64,000 nt of DNA from contig NZ_JASSVM010000002.1 of the NCBI RefSeq assembly GCF_030541005.1, positions 434,001 to 498,000 on the forward strand, given 5' to 3'. Both the position numbers and the translations under genes were made by a program. Shown one piece after another: positions 7,796 to 17,473 of this stretch (its first letter is position 1; each line of letters starts with the position of its first letter). Below the pieces are notes generated by a model, which did no database searches, had not been told where the DNA came from, and worked only from the letters and a program-made list of their open reading frames with translations. This DNA comes from Marinobacter sp. SS5-14b (lineage in GTDB: Bacteria; Pseudomonadota; Gammaproteobacteria; Pseudomonadales; Oleiphilaceae).

Positions 7796-9249
7796 GCAAT
7801 GGCTTTGTTGTTCCTGTTGCCGCGGCCGCCGTCCTCAGGCCGGAAGCGGAACAGTCGCCAGCCGAGCAACAGGCTGGCGGACGTCAGCCCGGCAGTAAGC
7901 CCTACCCAAAAGCCAGCGGCGCCAAGTGCAGGCAGAAGCCAGTCGGTAAATGTCAGCAGGTAGCCCAGTGGCAGCCCTACACCCCAGAATGAGAACAGCA
8001 TGATGAACATCGGGATGCGGGTGTCTTTGTAGCCTCGCAGGGCACTGATGCAGGTCACCTGGATAACATCGGCAATCTGGAACATGGCGGCAAAGGTGAG
8101 CAGCCGAATAGTAACCGCCCGCACCTCCGGATCAATGGTGTACAGGGCGGCAATCTGGCCGGCAAATACAAACAGGAGGGTGGCAAAAATCAGCGCTACC
8201 GCTGACGCCAGCAGCAGGGAGCTGCGAGAAATCAGCCGCGCGGTATCCGGTGCCCGGGCTCCGATCAGAAAACTGACCCGCAAGGTCAGCGCCATGCCGA
8301 TACTGAGTGGCAGCATGAACAGTAGCGACACGACATTCAGGGCGATCTGATGGCCCGCAACGGTCACCGGCCCCAGCGGTGCAAGGAACAGGGCAATCAC
8401 CGAGAACATGCTGGCTTCGACAAAAATGGTGAAGCCGATGGGTACGCCAATTCGAAGTATGTAACGGATGCCTTCCAGATTGGGCTTCACCCAATCCTCA
8501 ATTAAGTGGAATTGCCGGAAGGTTTTGCTGTGGTTGAGATAGACCAGCAAGGCCAGGGCGGCGACGCCGTTCGACACGGAGGTTGCCCAGCCACAGCCAA
8601 CGCCACCCATAGCAGGCAACCCCAGTTTGCCGTAGATGAAGATGTAGTTCAGCGGCAGATTGATCAGCGTGCTGAGGACCGAAAACGCCATAATCACCCG
8701 GGTGTGACCAAGGCCGTCGGTCAGTCCGCGCAGCGAGTTCATCAGCAGCATGGCCGGAATACCCCAGGCGAAGGCGTTCAGATAGCCCTGGGTGATGCCG
8801 GCGGTGTTGGTTTCCATGTTCAGTAGAGCAAGCACCGGATGTACGTTGGTCAACAACAGCACCATCACCAGGGTGCCTGCCGCCGAAATGTAGATGCCCT
8901 GCCAGGTCGCGGGCATGATCTTGTGGGTGGTGCGGGCGCCGTTATAGCCGGAAATGATGGGCTGAAGGGCGCCTAGCATGCCCATGAAAAACAGAAACAA
9001 AGGCATCCACAAGCTGCTGCCGATACCCACCGCCGCAAGATCTTCTGCGCTGGCATGGCCCGCCATCACGGTGTCGATGACGCCGTTGGCCATTTGCGCT
9101 ACCTGGGCAATCAGAATGGGGCCACCCAGAATGGCGAGGGTTTTCCATTCAGTCAGCGTGCGGCTGATCAGCGGTTTGCGCACTTCCGGTAATGGCTGGT
9201 GGGTTTCATCCATGGCATTCAGGGCTTTGGCTGCGGGTGTATGGAACAT
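7771..9249 (-). CDS. MATE family multidrug efflux protein (NorM-like)
   Basis: The product is 492 aa, a usual NorM-class length, with twelve hydrophobic segments in two six-helix halves. Each half begins with a typical MatE signature (GGPILIAQVAQMANGVIDT near the N-terminus; RIGVPIGFTIFVEASMFS in the second half). MATE proteins export cationic drugs and dyes in exchange for Na+ or H+. Two in-frame starts are possible, ATG 9249 and ATG 9213; neither has a strong Shine-Dalgarno sequence and I keep the longer. The gene converges on the diguanylate cyclase. The substrate cannot be told from sequence. Confidence 0.9.
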   Translation of the reverse strand: MFHTPAAKALNAMDETHQPLPEVRKPLISRTLTEWKTLAILGGPILIAQVAQMANGVIDTVMAGHASAEDLAAVGIGSSLWMPLFLFFMGMLGALQPIISGYNGARTTHKIMPATWQGIYISAAGTLVMVLLLTNVHPVLALLNMETNTAGITQGYLNAFAWGIPAMLLMNSLRGLTDGLGHTRVIMAFSVLSTLINLPLNYIFIYGKLGLPAMGGVGCGWATSVSNGVAALALLVYLNHSKTFRQFHLIEDWVKPNLEGIRYILRIGVPIGFTIFVEASMFSVIALFLAPLGPVTVAGHQIALNVVSLLFMLPLSIGMALTLRVSFLIGARAPDTARLISRSSLLLASAVALIFATLLFVFAGQIAALYTIDPEVRAVTIRLLTFAAMFQIADVIQVTCISALRGYKDTRIPMFIMLFSFWGVGLPLGYLLTFTDWLLPALGAAGFWVGLTAGLTSASLLLGWRLFRFRPEDGGRGNRNNKAIAQAGAATT

Positions 9250-9383
9250 ATCGGTCTGATGTGACCGGTCATCTTACTCGATTCACCCGGCACTGGCTTA
9301 TAGGGGTTTGCACGGCGTCAGGCGCTGCATTGGCCCGGTAAAACGAGTACAGTATCGGCCCGGATATTTTCAGGTGTGGTGAT

Positions 9384-10256
9384 ATGGCGTTTCTGATTCT
9401 GGTGACCGTGCTGTGGGCCTTCTCGTTCAGTTTGATCGGCGAATTTCTTGCTGGGCGAGTGGACAGTGACTTTGCCGTACTGAGCCGGGTGCTGTTGGCG
9501 GCGCTGGTGTTTTTGCCGTTCACCCGCTGGCGTGGCGTGCCCGGCGGTCTGAAGCTGGGCATTATGGTCACCGGTATGCTGCAGTTCGGGATTACCTATC
9601 TTTGCCTGTATCGCTCTTTTGCCTACCTCAGTGTGCCGGAAGTACTGCTGTTTACGATTTTCACCCCGTTGTACGTCACCCTGGTGGATGATGCGCTGTT
9701 CCGGCGCTTTTCACCCGTTGCACTGCTTGCCGCGGTGATTGCCACCCTGGGCGCCGGGATCATTCGTTACGATGGCCTGAGTGAGGATTTTCTGATCGGA
9801 TTCCTGCTGTTGCAGGTGGCCAACATGACCTTCGCAGCGGGCCAGGTGGGATACAAGCATGTGATGCGCCGTTACCCGCTGGAAATACCGGGTTATCGCA
9901 CCTTTGGCTATTTCTTCTTCGGTGCGCTGGTGATAGCCCTGCCCTCGTTCCTGATCTTCGGCAACCCGGAAAAATTACCGGCGACCGCCCTACAGTGGGG
10001 CATTCTGGCCTGGCTGGGCCTGGCGGCCTCGGGTCTCGGATTGTACCTATGGAACCGGGGTGCCTGTGAAGTGGATGCCGGCACGCTGGCGGTGATGAAC
10101 AATGCGCTGGTGCCTGCCGGCCTGTTGGTGAATCTGTTGATCTGGAATCGGGATGCAGACTTGCTACGCCTGGCGCTTGGCGGTGTGGTGATCGGTTTTT
10201 CATTGTGGGTAAATGCCCGATTCCATCCCCGTGCCCGGTTGCACGCCCCTGCCTGA
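9384..10256 (+). CDS. EamA/DMT-family inner-membrane transporter
   Basis: The product is 290 aa with about ten hydrophobic helices arranged as two EamA repeats (about 2-130 and 145-280). The first helix MAFLILVTVLWAFSFSLIGE is a typical DMT start. Members export amino acids, metabolites or drugs; substrate is not predictable. The ATG at 9384 has AGGTG about 9 bp upstream. It is a single gene divergent from the MATE transporter. Confidence 0.85.
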   Translation: MAFLILVTVLWAFSFSLIGEFLAGRVDSDFAVLSRVLLAALVFLPFTRWRGVPGGLKLGIMVTGMLQFGITYLCLYRSFAYLSVPEVLLFTIFTPLYVTLVDDALFRRFSPVALLAAVIATLGAGIIRYDGLSEDFLIGFLLLQVANMTFAAGQVGYKHVMRRYPLEIPGYRTFGYFFFGALVIALPSFLIFGNPEKLPATALQWGILAWLGLAASGLGLYLWNRGACEVDAGTLAVMNNALVPAGLLVNLLIWNRDADLLRLALGGVVIGFSLWVNARFHPRARLHAPA

Positions 10257-10397
10257 TCGGTCGCAGGCTAAAGATTCCGCCCAGGGCGCCGTTACATCTC
10301 AGTGACACGGCGTTACCTTTCTATATTTCCTTGATATATATCCAGACGTACCCTATCACTGGATAAATAACTCCAAGCCCAGCGGATACTCATTTTC

Positions 10398-11972
10398 ATG
10401 CGCAAGAACCTGCCTGTTACCCAGCGGGAAATCAACATACCTGCCGGTATGCGATTGATCAGCACCACCTCCCTGAAAGGGGTGATTACCTACTGCGATG
10501 ATGATTTTGTGACCATCAGCGGCTACTCGCGGGACGAACTGATTGGCCAGGCTCATAACCTGATTCGCCACCCGGATATGCCCCAGGCGGCGTTTGCGAA
10601 CATGTGGGAGTATCTGCAGGCGGGAAAGGCCTGGATGGGCGTGGTGAAGAACCGGGCAAAATCCGGCGATCATTACTGGGTCAGTGCCTATGTCACACCC
10701 ATCTGGGAGAACAATCAGATGGTGGGCTATGAGTCTGTTCGTGTCGCCGCAACCCGTGATCAGATCGCCCGGTCAGAGCGCCTGTACGCCAAACTTTCTG
10801 AGGGTGCGGTGCCATCGTCATTAGGGACTCGAGCGGTTTCCATGCTGCGCTCCGGCTGGCCGTTTGTGGTGTCGTTGTTGCTGACGCTGGTTGCGCTGCA
10901 ACTGGCGTCTCCGGTCTGGTCGCCTGCCCTGGTGGTGGGCGGGCATGCGCTGGCGTTCGGGCTGGTGTTCGGGTCTTTGTCCCGGCGGCTGGGCAATTTG
11001 CTGGCGCTCCGCCCGGATGCCTTCCAGGACCCGATCATAGCCCGAACCTACAGCGATGAGCGGGGCTTCATGTCCCGGCTGGGGCTGGTGATGCTCAGCG
11101 AAGAGGCGCGCATCCGAACAGCGCTGGCCAGAATTGATGACCAGGCCGAGCATTTGTCTGAGCAGGCCCGGGCCTCTCACCGCTACATCACCGAAGGCGC
11201 GGCCGCCATTGCCCGGCAGCGGGCGGAAACCGATCAGACCGCTTCGGCCATCAATGAAATGACCGCGTCTATCCAGGAAGTGGCAGGCGCGGTGGTGGAC
11301 AATGCCCGGGAAGCGGAGCAGGCCAATCGCCTGGCCCACGATGGCAGTGCACGCAGCGGTGAGGCGCTGGCCGCTATTGAGCAGCTGGTGCAGCGGGTGG
11401 GTAGCATTGGTGAGTCGGTCACCCGGCTGGGTGAGTCGACCCGGACCATTGGTGAGGCGGCCGATCTGATTTCCGGTATTGCAGAGCAGACCAATCTACT
11501 GGCGTTGAATGCGGCGATTGAAGCCGCCCGGGCGGGCGAACAGGGCCGTGGCTTTGCCGTGGTGGCTGACGAAGTACGCTCACTGGCGCTGCGAACCCGG
11601 GAATCGACAGTGAAAATTCATGAGGTGGTGGAGGGTTTCCGGACGCAAGTGGACGAGACCATCAACGCGGTGCGTACCGGCGAAACGATTGCTGGTGAAG
11701 GGCTGGAAAAGGTGAAAGGCGCCGCGGATTCACTCAATGCCATTGTCAGCTCGGTGGACGCGATTTCCGACAGCTTCATTACGATGTCTGCGTCGTTTGA
11801 ACAGCAAAGTCAGGTGTCCGATGAAATCAATCAACAGATTGTGAACATCGCGGGCCTGGCCGATCAGAGCAATGAGCAGGCCGAGGCCGCCCGTACCAGC
11901 AGCGATACCCTCAGTGGCATGGCCCAGGGGCTAAAAGATCTGATTTCCCGGTTCATCAGCAAAAGCCGTTAA
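10398..11972 (+). CDS. aer: Aer-like PAS chemoreceptor (aerotaxis/energy taxis)
   Basis: The product is 524 aa. An N-terminal PAS domain (about 10-125) carries the Aer-type sequence [10 protein letters not shown]...[10 protein letters not shown], which in Aer binds FAD and senses redox state. A hydrophobic hairpin follows (about 150-200), with no periplasmic domain, as in Aer. The C-terminal methyl-accepting signalling domain has the conserved hairpin tip [14 protein letters not shown] and ends in a long helical bundle. It should report redox or oxygen status to CheA/CheW. No chemotaxis genes flank it, which is normal for receptors. No strong ribosome site precedes the ATG at 10398. Confidence 0.87.
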   Translation: MRKNLPVTQREINIPAGMRLISTTSLKGVITYCDDDFVTISGYSRDELIGQAHNLIRHPDMPQAAFANMWEYLQAGKAWMGVVKNRAKSGDHYWVSAYVTPIWENNQMVGYESVRVAATRDQIARSERLYAKLSEGAVPSSLGTRAVSMLRSGWPFVVSLLLTLVALQLASPVWSPALVVGGHALAFGLVFGSLSRRLGNLLALRPDAFQDPIIARTYSDERGFMSRLGLVMLSEEARIRTALARIDDQAEHLSEQARASHRYITEGAAAIARQRAETDQTASAINEMTASIQEVAGAVVDNAREAEQANRLAHDGSARSGEALAAIEQLVQRVGSIGESVTRLGESTRTIGEAADLISGIAEQTNLLALNAAIEAARAGEQGRGFAVVADEVRSLALRTRESTVKIHEVVEGFRTQVDETINAVRTGETIAGEGLEKVKGAADSLNAIVSSVDAISDSFITMSASFEQQSQVSDEINQQIVNIAGLADQSNEQAEAARTSSDTLSGMAQGLKDLISRFISKSR

Positions 11973-12141
11973 ATGACCAAGAGTTGGGCCGGAAACGGCC
12001 CTGTACCGGAACTCTGAACCGTGTCCCGGCACTGGCATCACGGCGCCTGTGCTGGCAGAATCCCGCCCCAACTGCCCGGAGTCACCGCTCCGGCGCCCAA
12101 CGTTCGTAGTTTCCTCAGCCAAAAGCACAGGAAGAAAACAC

Positions 12142-13533
12142 ATGACACAGTCTAACTCCGCATCCGCCGAAAACGGGGCTCGCGGGCTCTGGTCGTCCCG
12201 GCTGGCGTTTATTCTGGCCGCCACCGGGTCGGCCGTTGGCCTGGGTAACGTATGGAAGTTCCCTTATGTCACCGGTGAAAACGGTGGCGGGGCTTTCGTT
12301 CTGGTGTATCTGCTTTGCATTGCCATCATCGGTATTCCCATCATGATGGCGGAAGTCTTCATTGGCCGGAATGGCCGCCATAACCCGATTACCAGTTTCA
12401 GGCTGGTCGCCGAGCGCAACCTGTCATCCCCTGGCTGGCGTATATCCGCCATTGTCGGCATGCTGGCCGCGTTCATTATTCTGTCGTTCTATTCGGTGAT
12501 TGGGGGCTGGGCTGCGTCTTACATTGGCCATGCGGCCATGGGCGATTTTGCCGGTGCGACGGCGGAGTCCGTCGGAGCCTTGTTTGGCGGCCTCCTGGCC
12601 AGCCCTATGAAGCTGCTGGCCTGGCACAGCATCTTTATGGCACTGGTGATCCTGGTGGTGTCACAAGGCCTGAAAGGCGGCCTTGAGCGCGCCGTTACGA
12701 TTCTGATGCCGGCGCTGTTTATCCTGCTGTTGCTTGTGGTGGGTTATGCCACCACCACCGGGCACTTTGGGCAGGCGGTCAGCTTCCTGTTTACCCCGGA
12801 TTTTGGCGCCCTGACCATGAAAGGTGTTTTGGTGGCGCTGGGCCATGCCTTCTTTACCCTCAGCCTGGGTATGGCGATTATGATGGCTTACGGTTCCTAC
12901 CTGGGCCGTGACATCTCCATCGGCCGCACGGCAGTGAGCGTGGCCATTATGGATACCGTGGTTGCGCTGCTGGCTGGCCTTGCCATTTTCCCGATTGTGT
13001 TCGCCAATGGCCTTGAGGCCAGCGAGGGCCCGGGCCTGATCTTCGTCACCCTGCCGCTGGCGTTCGGCAACATGCCGATGGGCGATTTGTTCGGCACCCT
13101 GTTCTTTGTGCTGTTGCTGTTTGCGGCCTGGACCTCCGGCATTTCTCTGCTGGAACCCGTGGTGGAGTGGGTGGAAGAAAAAACCAGCATGTCCCGCACC
13201 GGCAGCGCCATTGTGGCTGGCGGCTTGTGCTGGGCGTTGGGCATTGTGTCGATTCTGTCGCTCAACGTATGGTCTGACGTAGCACCACTGGGTATGTTTG
13301 CGGCCTTTGAAGGCAAGACCATGTTCGATCTGCTCGATTACTTCACCGCCAACGTCATGCTGCCGCTGTCTGGCCTGCTGACCGCCGTGTTCGTGGGCTG
13401 GTTTGTGGCCAAGGAATCGCTGAAGAGCGACCTGGCGCTGCAGGGTGGTGCGTTCAGCCTGTGGTTCAACCTGATTCGGTTTGTAACCCCGGTTGCTGTG
13501 GCGATAGTGTTTGTTTACAACCTGATGGCCTGA
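12142..13533 (+). CDS. Sodium-dependent transporter, SNF family
   Basis: The product is 463 aa with about eleven or twelve transmembrane helices. TM1 carries the neurotransmitter:sodium symporter signature ATGSAVGLGNVWKFPY followed by GGGAFVLVY, which in LeuT forms part of the Na+ and substrate sites. It probably imports an amino acid with Na+. I start at ATG 12142, which has AGGAAG about 6-11 bp upstream; a longer frame from 12049 adds 31 residues with no SNF similarity. An intrinsic terminator follows at 13569. Confidence 0.9.
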   Translation: MTQSNSASAENGARGLWSSRLAFILAATGSAVGLGNVWKFPYVTGENGGGAFVLVYLLCIAIIGIPIMMAEVFIGRNGRHNPITSFRLVAERNLSSPGWRISAIVGMLAAFIILSFYSVIGGWAASYIGHAAMGDFAGATAESVGALFGGLLASPMKLLAWHSIFMALVILVVSQGLKGGLERAVTILMPALFILLLLVVGYATTTGHFGQAVSFLFTPDFGALTMKGVLVALGHAFFTLSLGMAIMMAYGSYLGRDISIGRTAVSVAIMDTVVALLAGLAIFPIVFANGLEASEGPGLIFVTLPLAFGNMPMGDLFGTLFFVLLLFAAWTSGISLLEPVVEWVEEKTSMSRTGSAIVAGGLCWALGIVSILSLNVWSDVAPLGMFAAFEGKTMFDLLDYFTANVMLPLSGLLTAVFVGWFVAKESLKSDLALQGGAFSLWFNLIRFVTPVAVAIVFVYNLMA

Positions 13534-13568
13534 TAGCTGACAGCAAACCTGCTTAGGCAGGCAACAAG

Positions 13569-13607
13569 AACCCCGGTGCTGGAGACGGCATCGGGGTTTT
13601 TGTTTTT
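13569..13607 (+). terminator. Intrinsic terminator after the SNF transporter
   Basis: An 11-bp stem (AACCCCGGTGC paired with GCATCGGGGTT, one G-T wobble) with an 8-nt loop is followed by a T-rich tail TTTTTGTTTTT. Confidence 0.88.
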
Positions 13608-13757
13608 GCCAAAAAAACCATTTGTCACCAGAATTGCATTGATATTGGTCACATTTACATCTTTTATCTAAAGGTTCAGGCGCCGAGACCGTAAAACAGT
13701 TATGGGTTCTACTTTGCCTGCTCAAACTCAATAACCACAGACATTAAGGAATCGTGC

Positions 13758-15332
13758 ATGTCGATCCTCGCCAAGCTGAACGACGTCTCGGTTGGAAAGA
13801 AACTCGGTGCCGGCTTTGCGGTGCTGGTGCTTCTTACTGCCGCGGTTGCGATCATCGCGATAAACACTCTGAACGCCTACAACGAGCGCTCGTTGATCGT
13901 TGCTGCTGCCAGTTCAGCGGAAAGTTATCTGTTGGACGCTCGTACGGACGAGAAAAACTTCCAGCTTCGGCGCGAGACCCGGTATCTGGAGGCGGCGGAA
14001 CAGTTGGCGGATAAAGCGGCCGAAACCGTTTTGCCCCTGAAAGACGTGTTGGTGGTGCCTGCGGACCATGAGCGGGTCGAATTTATCATTGAGAACGTCA
14101 GGATCTATAAAAGCCAGCTCGAAGCGCTTTCACGGGCGTTGGATGGTCGGCCGGATGGCATACTGGCAGCAGAGGAAGAGCTTCGGAAAACGGCCAGGGC
14201 TATGGTGGACAAGGCCGTTGAGCTGCAGGAAGTCCAGGTCGAGCGAATGGAAGAGCAGTTCAGCAGCGCGGTCGCTCTGTTGATTACGGTAACGGTCATT
14301 GCGTTGATTGTTGCGGTTGGCATTGCCTGGTTCATGATCCGCTCTATTACCGGCCCGATCCGTCAAACCGTTGAGGTGGCGAACGAAGTGGCTTCTGGCA
14401 ATCTGACGGTCGAGGTTAAAGCCGATCGCAGTGATGAGTTTGGTACTCTGCTGGCCGCGTTTTCTACCATGGTCACCAAACTCCGTGACCTGATCCAGCA
14501 GATCGACACCGGTGCCTCCAACATTGCCTCCTCGTCCGAGGAGTTGTCGGCGGTGACTGACCAGACCCGTCAAGGTGTTGCAGAGCAGCGCGACCAGACC
14601 GACCAGGTGGCCACTGCCATGAACGAAATGGTGGCTACCGTCAACGATGTGGCCAAGAGCGCTGAGGCAGCCTTCGAGGCGGCCCAGCGCGCCAGCCAGA
14701 AGTCCAGTGAAGGCCAGTCTGCGGTTAATCAGACTCTGGAATACGTGACCGACCTCAATACCAAAAACGGCGAAGTCATGGCGAAACTCCGTGGCCTGCA
14801 GAGTGATACCCAGAATATTGTGACTGTGCTGGATGTCATCAAATCGGTGGCGGAGCAGACCAACCTGCTGGCGTTGAACGCGGCGATTGAAGCGGCTCGT
14901 GCTGGCGAGCAGGGCCGGGGCTTTGCCGTGGTGGCCGATGAAGTTCGCTCGCTGGCCCAGCGAACTCAGACCTCTGCGCAGGAGATCGAAACACTCATCA
15001 ACAATCTGGTGAGCAGTGCTGAGAGCTCCGTCAACAACATGGAGGCCGGCACCAAATTGGCCGAGCAGACGCTGGAGAAAGCCGAAATGGCAGGCAGCAC
15101 GATCCGTGAAATGGCGGAGGCGGTGGAAGAAATTCGCCAGTACAACAGCCAGATCGCTACCGCGGCCGAGCAGCAGAGCTCTGTAGCCGAGGACATCAAT
15201 CAGAACATTACGCTGATTCGCGATGTGGGCGAGCAGAGTGCCACCTCAACCGAGCAGGTGTCTGCCGCCAGTGAGGAACTGGCCAAGCTGGCCGAGGGCC
15301 TCAGTACTCAGGTGGGGCAGTTCCGGGTGTGA
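13758..15332 (+). CDS. Methyl-accepting chemotaxis protein
   Basis: The product is 524 aa with classic MCP topology: TM1 at about 15-37, a small helical periplasmic sensor domain (about 38-170), TM2 at about 173-193, a HAMP domain starting at [10 protein letters not shown], then a methylation/signalling domain with [14 protein letters not shown] at the tip. The sensor is of the small four-helix-bundle type; its ligand is unknown. A ribosome site AAGGAA lies 7 bp before the ATG. A bidirectional terminator follows. It is monocistronic. Confidence 0.9.
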   Translation: MSILAKLNDVSVGKKLGAGFAVLVLLTAAVAIIAINTLNAYNERSLIVAAASSAESYLLDARTDEKNFQLRRETRYLEAAEQLADKAAETVLPLKDVLVVPADHERVEFIIENVRIYKSQLEALSRALDGRPDGILAAEEELRKTARAMVDKAVELQEVQVERMEEQFSSAVALLITVTVIALIVAVGIAWFMIRSITGPIRQTVEVANEVASGNLTVEVKADRSDEFGTLLAAFSTMVTKLRDLIQQIDTGASNIASSSEELSAVTDQTRQGVAEQRDQTDQVATAMNEMVATVNDVAKSAEAAFEAAQRASQKSSEGQSAVNQTLEYVTDLNTKNGEVMAKLRGLQSDTQNIVTVLDVIKSVAEQTNLLALNAAIEAARAGEQGRGFAVVADEVRSLAQRTQTSAQEIETLINNLVSSAESSVNNMEAGTKLAEQTLEKAEMAGSTIREMAEAVEEIRQYNSQIATAAEQQSSVAEDINQNITLIRDVGEQSATSTEQVSAASEELAKLAEGLSTQVGQFRV

Positions 15333-15350
15333 TACCGGGAACCTGCTAAC

Positions 15351-15385
15351 AAAAACCCCGGCATTTGATCCGTGCCGGGGTTTTT
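15351..15385. terminator. Bidirectional intrinsic terminator
   Basis: A perfect 13-bp stem (AAAAACCCCGGCA with TGCCGGGGTTTTT) and 9-nt loop lies between the convergent MCP gene and the secreted-protein gene. The A and T runs allow termination of both transcripts. Confidence 0.88.
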
Positions 15386-15404
15386 CTATTTCTGAGCGTA
15401 TGCT

Positions 15405-16028
15405 TTATTCGAACTCGTTGTCTTCGGATTCCATCACCGCCTTGAGGCGTTCGACGTGGGGCCTTACGGCTTGTTTGTCGGATTCGCTGACGTTCTCGGC
15501 GGCCCGGGCGGCGCTGCCAACGGTGGACATCATCTGATCCATCATTTCGCGCATCTGGGCTTTGGCGGCTTCGGGCATGTCCGGATTGTTCTCCATCTCG
15601 GCGATGGCACGCTCCATTTCCGCCATATCCGGAGCCATGTCCGGCTGGGCTTCCATTTCAATGGCAAACCAGGTGCTGACGATGCGGTCGCCTTTGCGGG
15701 CCCATGCTTCCGGGCTGGAGAAGCCGAAGTCATCCACCAGGTTGTCCAGATCGTCGTACATTTCATGGCCTTTCACGTCGTCTACCATGGACGACATTAC
15801 CCGCGAGAAATCCACTTCCGGATCTTTGTCGGCCGGATCTTCAAGGGCTTCAATAAAGTCCTGATGCTTGTCAATCAGCGGTTGCATGGCTTCCATGCTG
15901 GCGATAAAGGAGGTGACATCGCCTTCGGTGAGGTTCTCGCTGTGGGCCAATGGCGCCAGAGCCAGACTGAGTAGTAAAAGGCCTGCTTGCAGAAACCCTG
16001 AATGGGGTTGGGGATTCCGGATATTCAT
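15405..16028 (-). CDS. Secreted protein of unknown function
   Basis: The product is 207 aa and begins with a signal peptide (hydrophobic stretch LLLLSLALAPLAHS with probable cleavage after AHS), so the mature protein is probably periplasmic. The mature part is acidic, helical and rich in Met, Glu and Asp, especially between residues 125 and 170 (repeated MEAQPDM, MAEMERA, MENNPDM). I recognise no family. GGAGC precedes the ATG. It is monocistronic, sharing a terminator with the convergent MCP gene. Confidence 0.75.
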   Translation of the reverse strand: MNIRNPQPHSGFLQAGLLLLSLALAPLAHSENLTEGDVTSFIASMEAMQPLIDKHQDFIEALEDPADKDPEVDFSRVMSSMVDDVKGHEMYDDLDNLVDDFGFSSPEAWARKGDRIVSTWFAIEMEAQPDMAPDMAEMERAIAEMENNPDMPEAAKAQMREMMDQMMSTVGSAARAAENVSESDKQAVRPHVERLKAVMESEDNEFE

Positions 16029-16111
16029 GGTGCGCTCCTTGCTGATAATTTCCTGTGAATGTTAGCAAAGAGTAATCTCAGACCGGCCAGGTTTCCAGCT
16101 CAATGAGCCTC

Positions 16112-16690
16112 TCAGACCTTTCCGCCCAGCAGTATCCGCACGGCAGTACAGGCGTCTTCCAGTTCGTCATCCTGGGGTTCGCGGCCGCCGATGATGTCGC
16201 TGTAAAGGCAGGATTCGGCAATGCGGACCATGAAGTAGGACAAGCTCTGCACGTTCATCGGCGGGCTCAGGTGGCCGGCGCGCACTTCGTCTTTGAGTAA
16301 GCGGGTATTCACTTCGACGGTGCGGGCGTGCAGCGTGGAGTGGGATGACGTGAGCATCTTCAGGGCGTATTCAGGATCCTGATGCAGGAATGTCCGCAGC
16401 GGTGAAAAGTGCAGGATGGTGGTGTTGATGTGGCGGAATACGCCCACAACGTAGTCGACGCCCTGGCCGGGGGTAATCGCCCGGGCTTCTTTGTAAAGGG
16501 GTTCGTACAGGGACCACAGGATTTCACCAATCAGCAGATCCCGGTTGCCTACCCAGCGGAACAGGGTGGCGCGGCCGATGTGGAGATCGTCGGCGAGGGC
16601 GGCCAGGCTGATTTTTTCGCCTTTCAACCACATTCGGCGGGCGCGTTTGAAGGCGTCCAGTGGTGTGGTTTTGCTGATGTTTCCCGTCAC
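16112..16690 (-). CDS. TetR-like regulator (QsdR-type)
   Basis: The product is 192 aa. An N-terminal helix-turn-helix (about 20-55; SLAALADDLHIGRATLFRWVGNRDLL) is of TetR type, followed by an all-helical ligand/dimerisation domain. The overall form resembles the QsdR subgroup. The start is a GTG at 16690. Target genes are not evident: the neighbouring gene on the same strand (exonuclease, starting upstream at 17473) ends 63 bp before it. The ligand is unknown. Confidence 0.8.
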   Translation of the reverse strand: MTGNISKTTPLDAFKRARRMWLKGEKISLAALADDLHIGRATLFRWVGNRDLLIGEILWSLYEPLYKEARAITPGQGVDYVVGVFRHINTTILHFSPLRTFLHQDPEYALKMLTSSHSTLHARTVEVNTRLLKDEVRAGHLSPPMNVQSLSYFMVRIAESCLYSDIIGGREPQDDELEDACTAVRILLGGKV

Positions 16691-16753
16691 TTTAAGCTCT
16701 TTAGTAGGTTTGCCGTCATTTTAGCGGTTGCGGGCAGCCGGGGCTATGGGCCC

Positions 16754-17473
16754 TTATACCCACAAATTGCCGATGGGCGTGTCCGGGCTGAAATGGTGCA
16801 GCACCTGAGCCTGGAACAGTTCGGCGGTGGCAATGGCGTCGATCAGGGCGTTGTGGCCGGCGTAATGGGGTAAACCGTAACGTGTTCGGCTGTCTGGCAG
16901 CCGGATGGAGACAGGCTGCTTGCCCATCAGTTGCTGCCAGCGGCTGGGATTTCGGTGGGGGTGTAGGTGGGCCTCTATCGCCATGGTGTCGATCACCGGA
17001 AACCTGAGTTGTTCTTTCAGGCGCCACTGCAGAGCCGCGTTGAGGAACGGGCGCTCTATGTTGCGGAAGTGCACCACCGGAATTCGGCCGGTGAGGTGCT
17101 GGAAGAGTGGGTCGAGCACGTCTTCCAGGTCCGGCGCCTGGTCGATTTCGGCGTGGGTGATGCCGTGGATGGTAATTGAGGTCTGGTGCAGTGGCAGTTT
17201 TGGGCGGACAACCTGGTGCCAGGAGTTGCCAAGCTGAATGCCCTCAAGGGTAAATGGAACCAGGCCGATGCTGACAATGGAGTGTTTGTCGGCCTCCAGC
17301 CCGGTCGTTTCGAAGTCCAGAGCGAGCAGTGGCACGTCCTGAATCGGGGTTTCCGGCGCTGGGCAGCCCGCTTGGTAAAACGCCCGGATTCTTGGGTCCG
17401 TGGCGATTTCAGCCTGCTGGCGATAGTTCTCGGGCCAGTTCTGTCGGTTGTTCCGGCTTTTGATGTCAGACAT
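16754..17473 (-). CDS. DEDDh 3'-5' exonuclease (DnaQ-like)
   Basis: The product is 239 aa. Exo I is LALDFETTGLEA (catalytic D and E) and Exo III is HNALIDAIATAEL (catalytic H and D), the layout of DNA polymerase III epsilon-like exonucleases. The Exo II segment reads HFRNIERPFL, with Glu where Asp is usual. It overlaps the upstream cNMP/CBS/DUF294 gene by 8 bp, so the two are translationally coupled; I know this pairing from other gammaproteobacteria, where the exonuclease is likewise not the replicative subunit. The in vivo substrate is unknown. Confidence 0.85.
   Translation of the reverse strand: MSDIKSRNNRQNWPENYRQQAEIATDPRIRAFYQAGCPAPETPIQDVPLLALDFETTGLEADKHSIVSIGLVPFTLEGIQLGNSWHQVVRPKLPLHQTSITIHGITHAEIDQAPDLEDVLDPLFQHLTGRIPVVHFRNIERPFLNAALQWRLKEQLRFPVIDTMAIEAHLHPHRNPSRWQQLMGKQPVSIRLPDSRTRYGLPHYAGHNALIDAIATAELFQAQVLHHFSPDTPIGNLWV

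Noticed and set aside
10360..10397. Possible sigma-28 promoter upstream of aer
   Set aside because: TAAA-N14-GCGGATAC is near the consensus but would place the transcript start at the start codon.
11986..12001. Terminator after aer
   Set aside because: GGGCCG-GAAA-CGGCCC is a strong hairpin, but no T-run follows, so it is not a convincing intrinsic terminator.
13665..13700. Possible flagellar sigma-28 promoter upstream of the methyl-accepting chemotaxis protein
   Set aside because: TAAA and GCCGA elements are present but only 9 bp apart instead of about 15.
12661..13731. 356-codon minus-strand open frame opposite the SNF transporter
   Set aside because: Extremely Gln/His/Arg-rich composition typical of antisense reading of a membrane protein gene; it also crosses the terminator.
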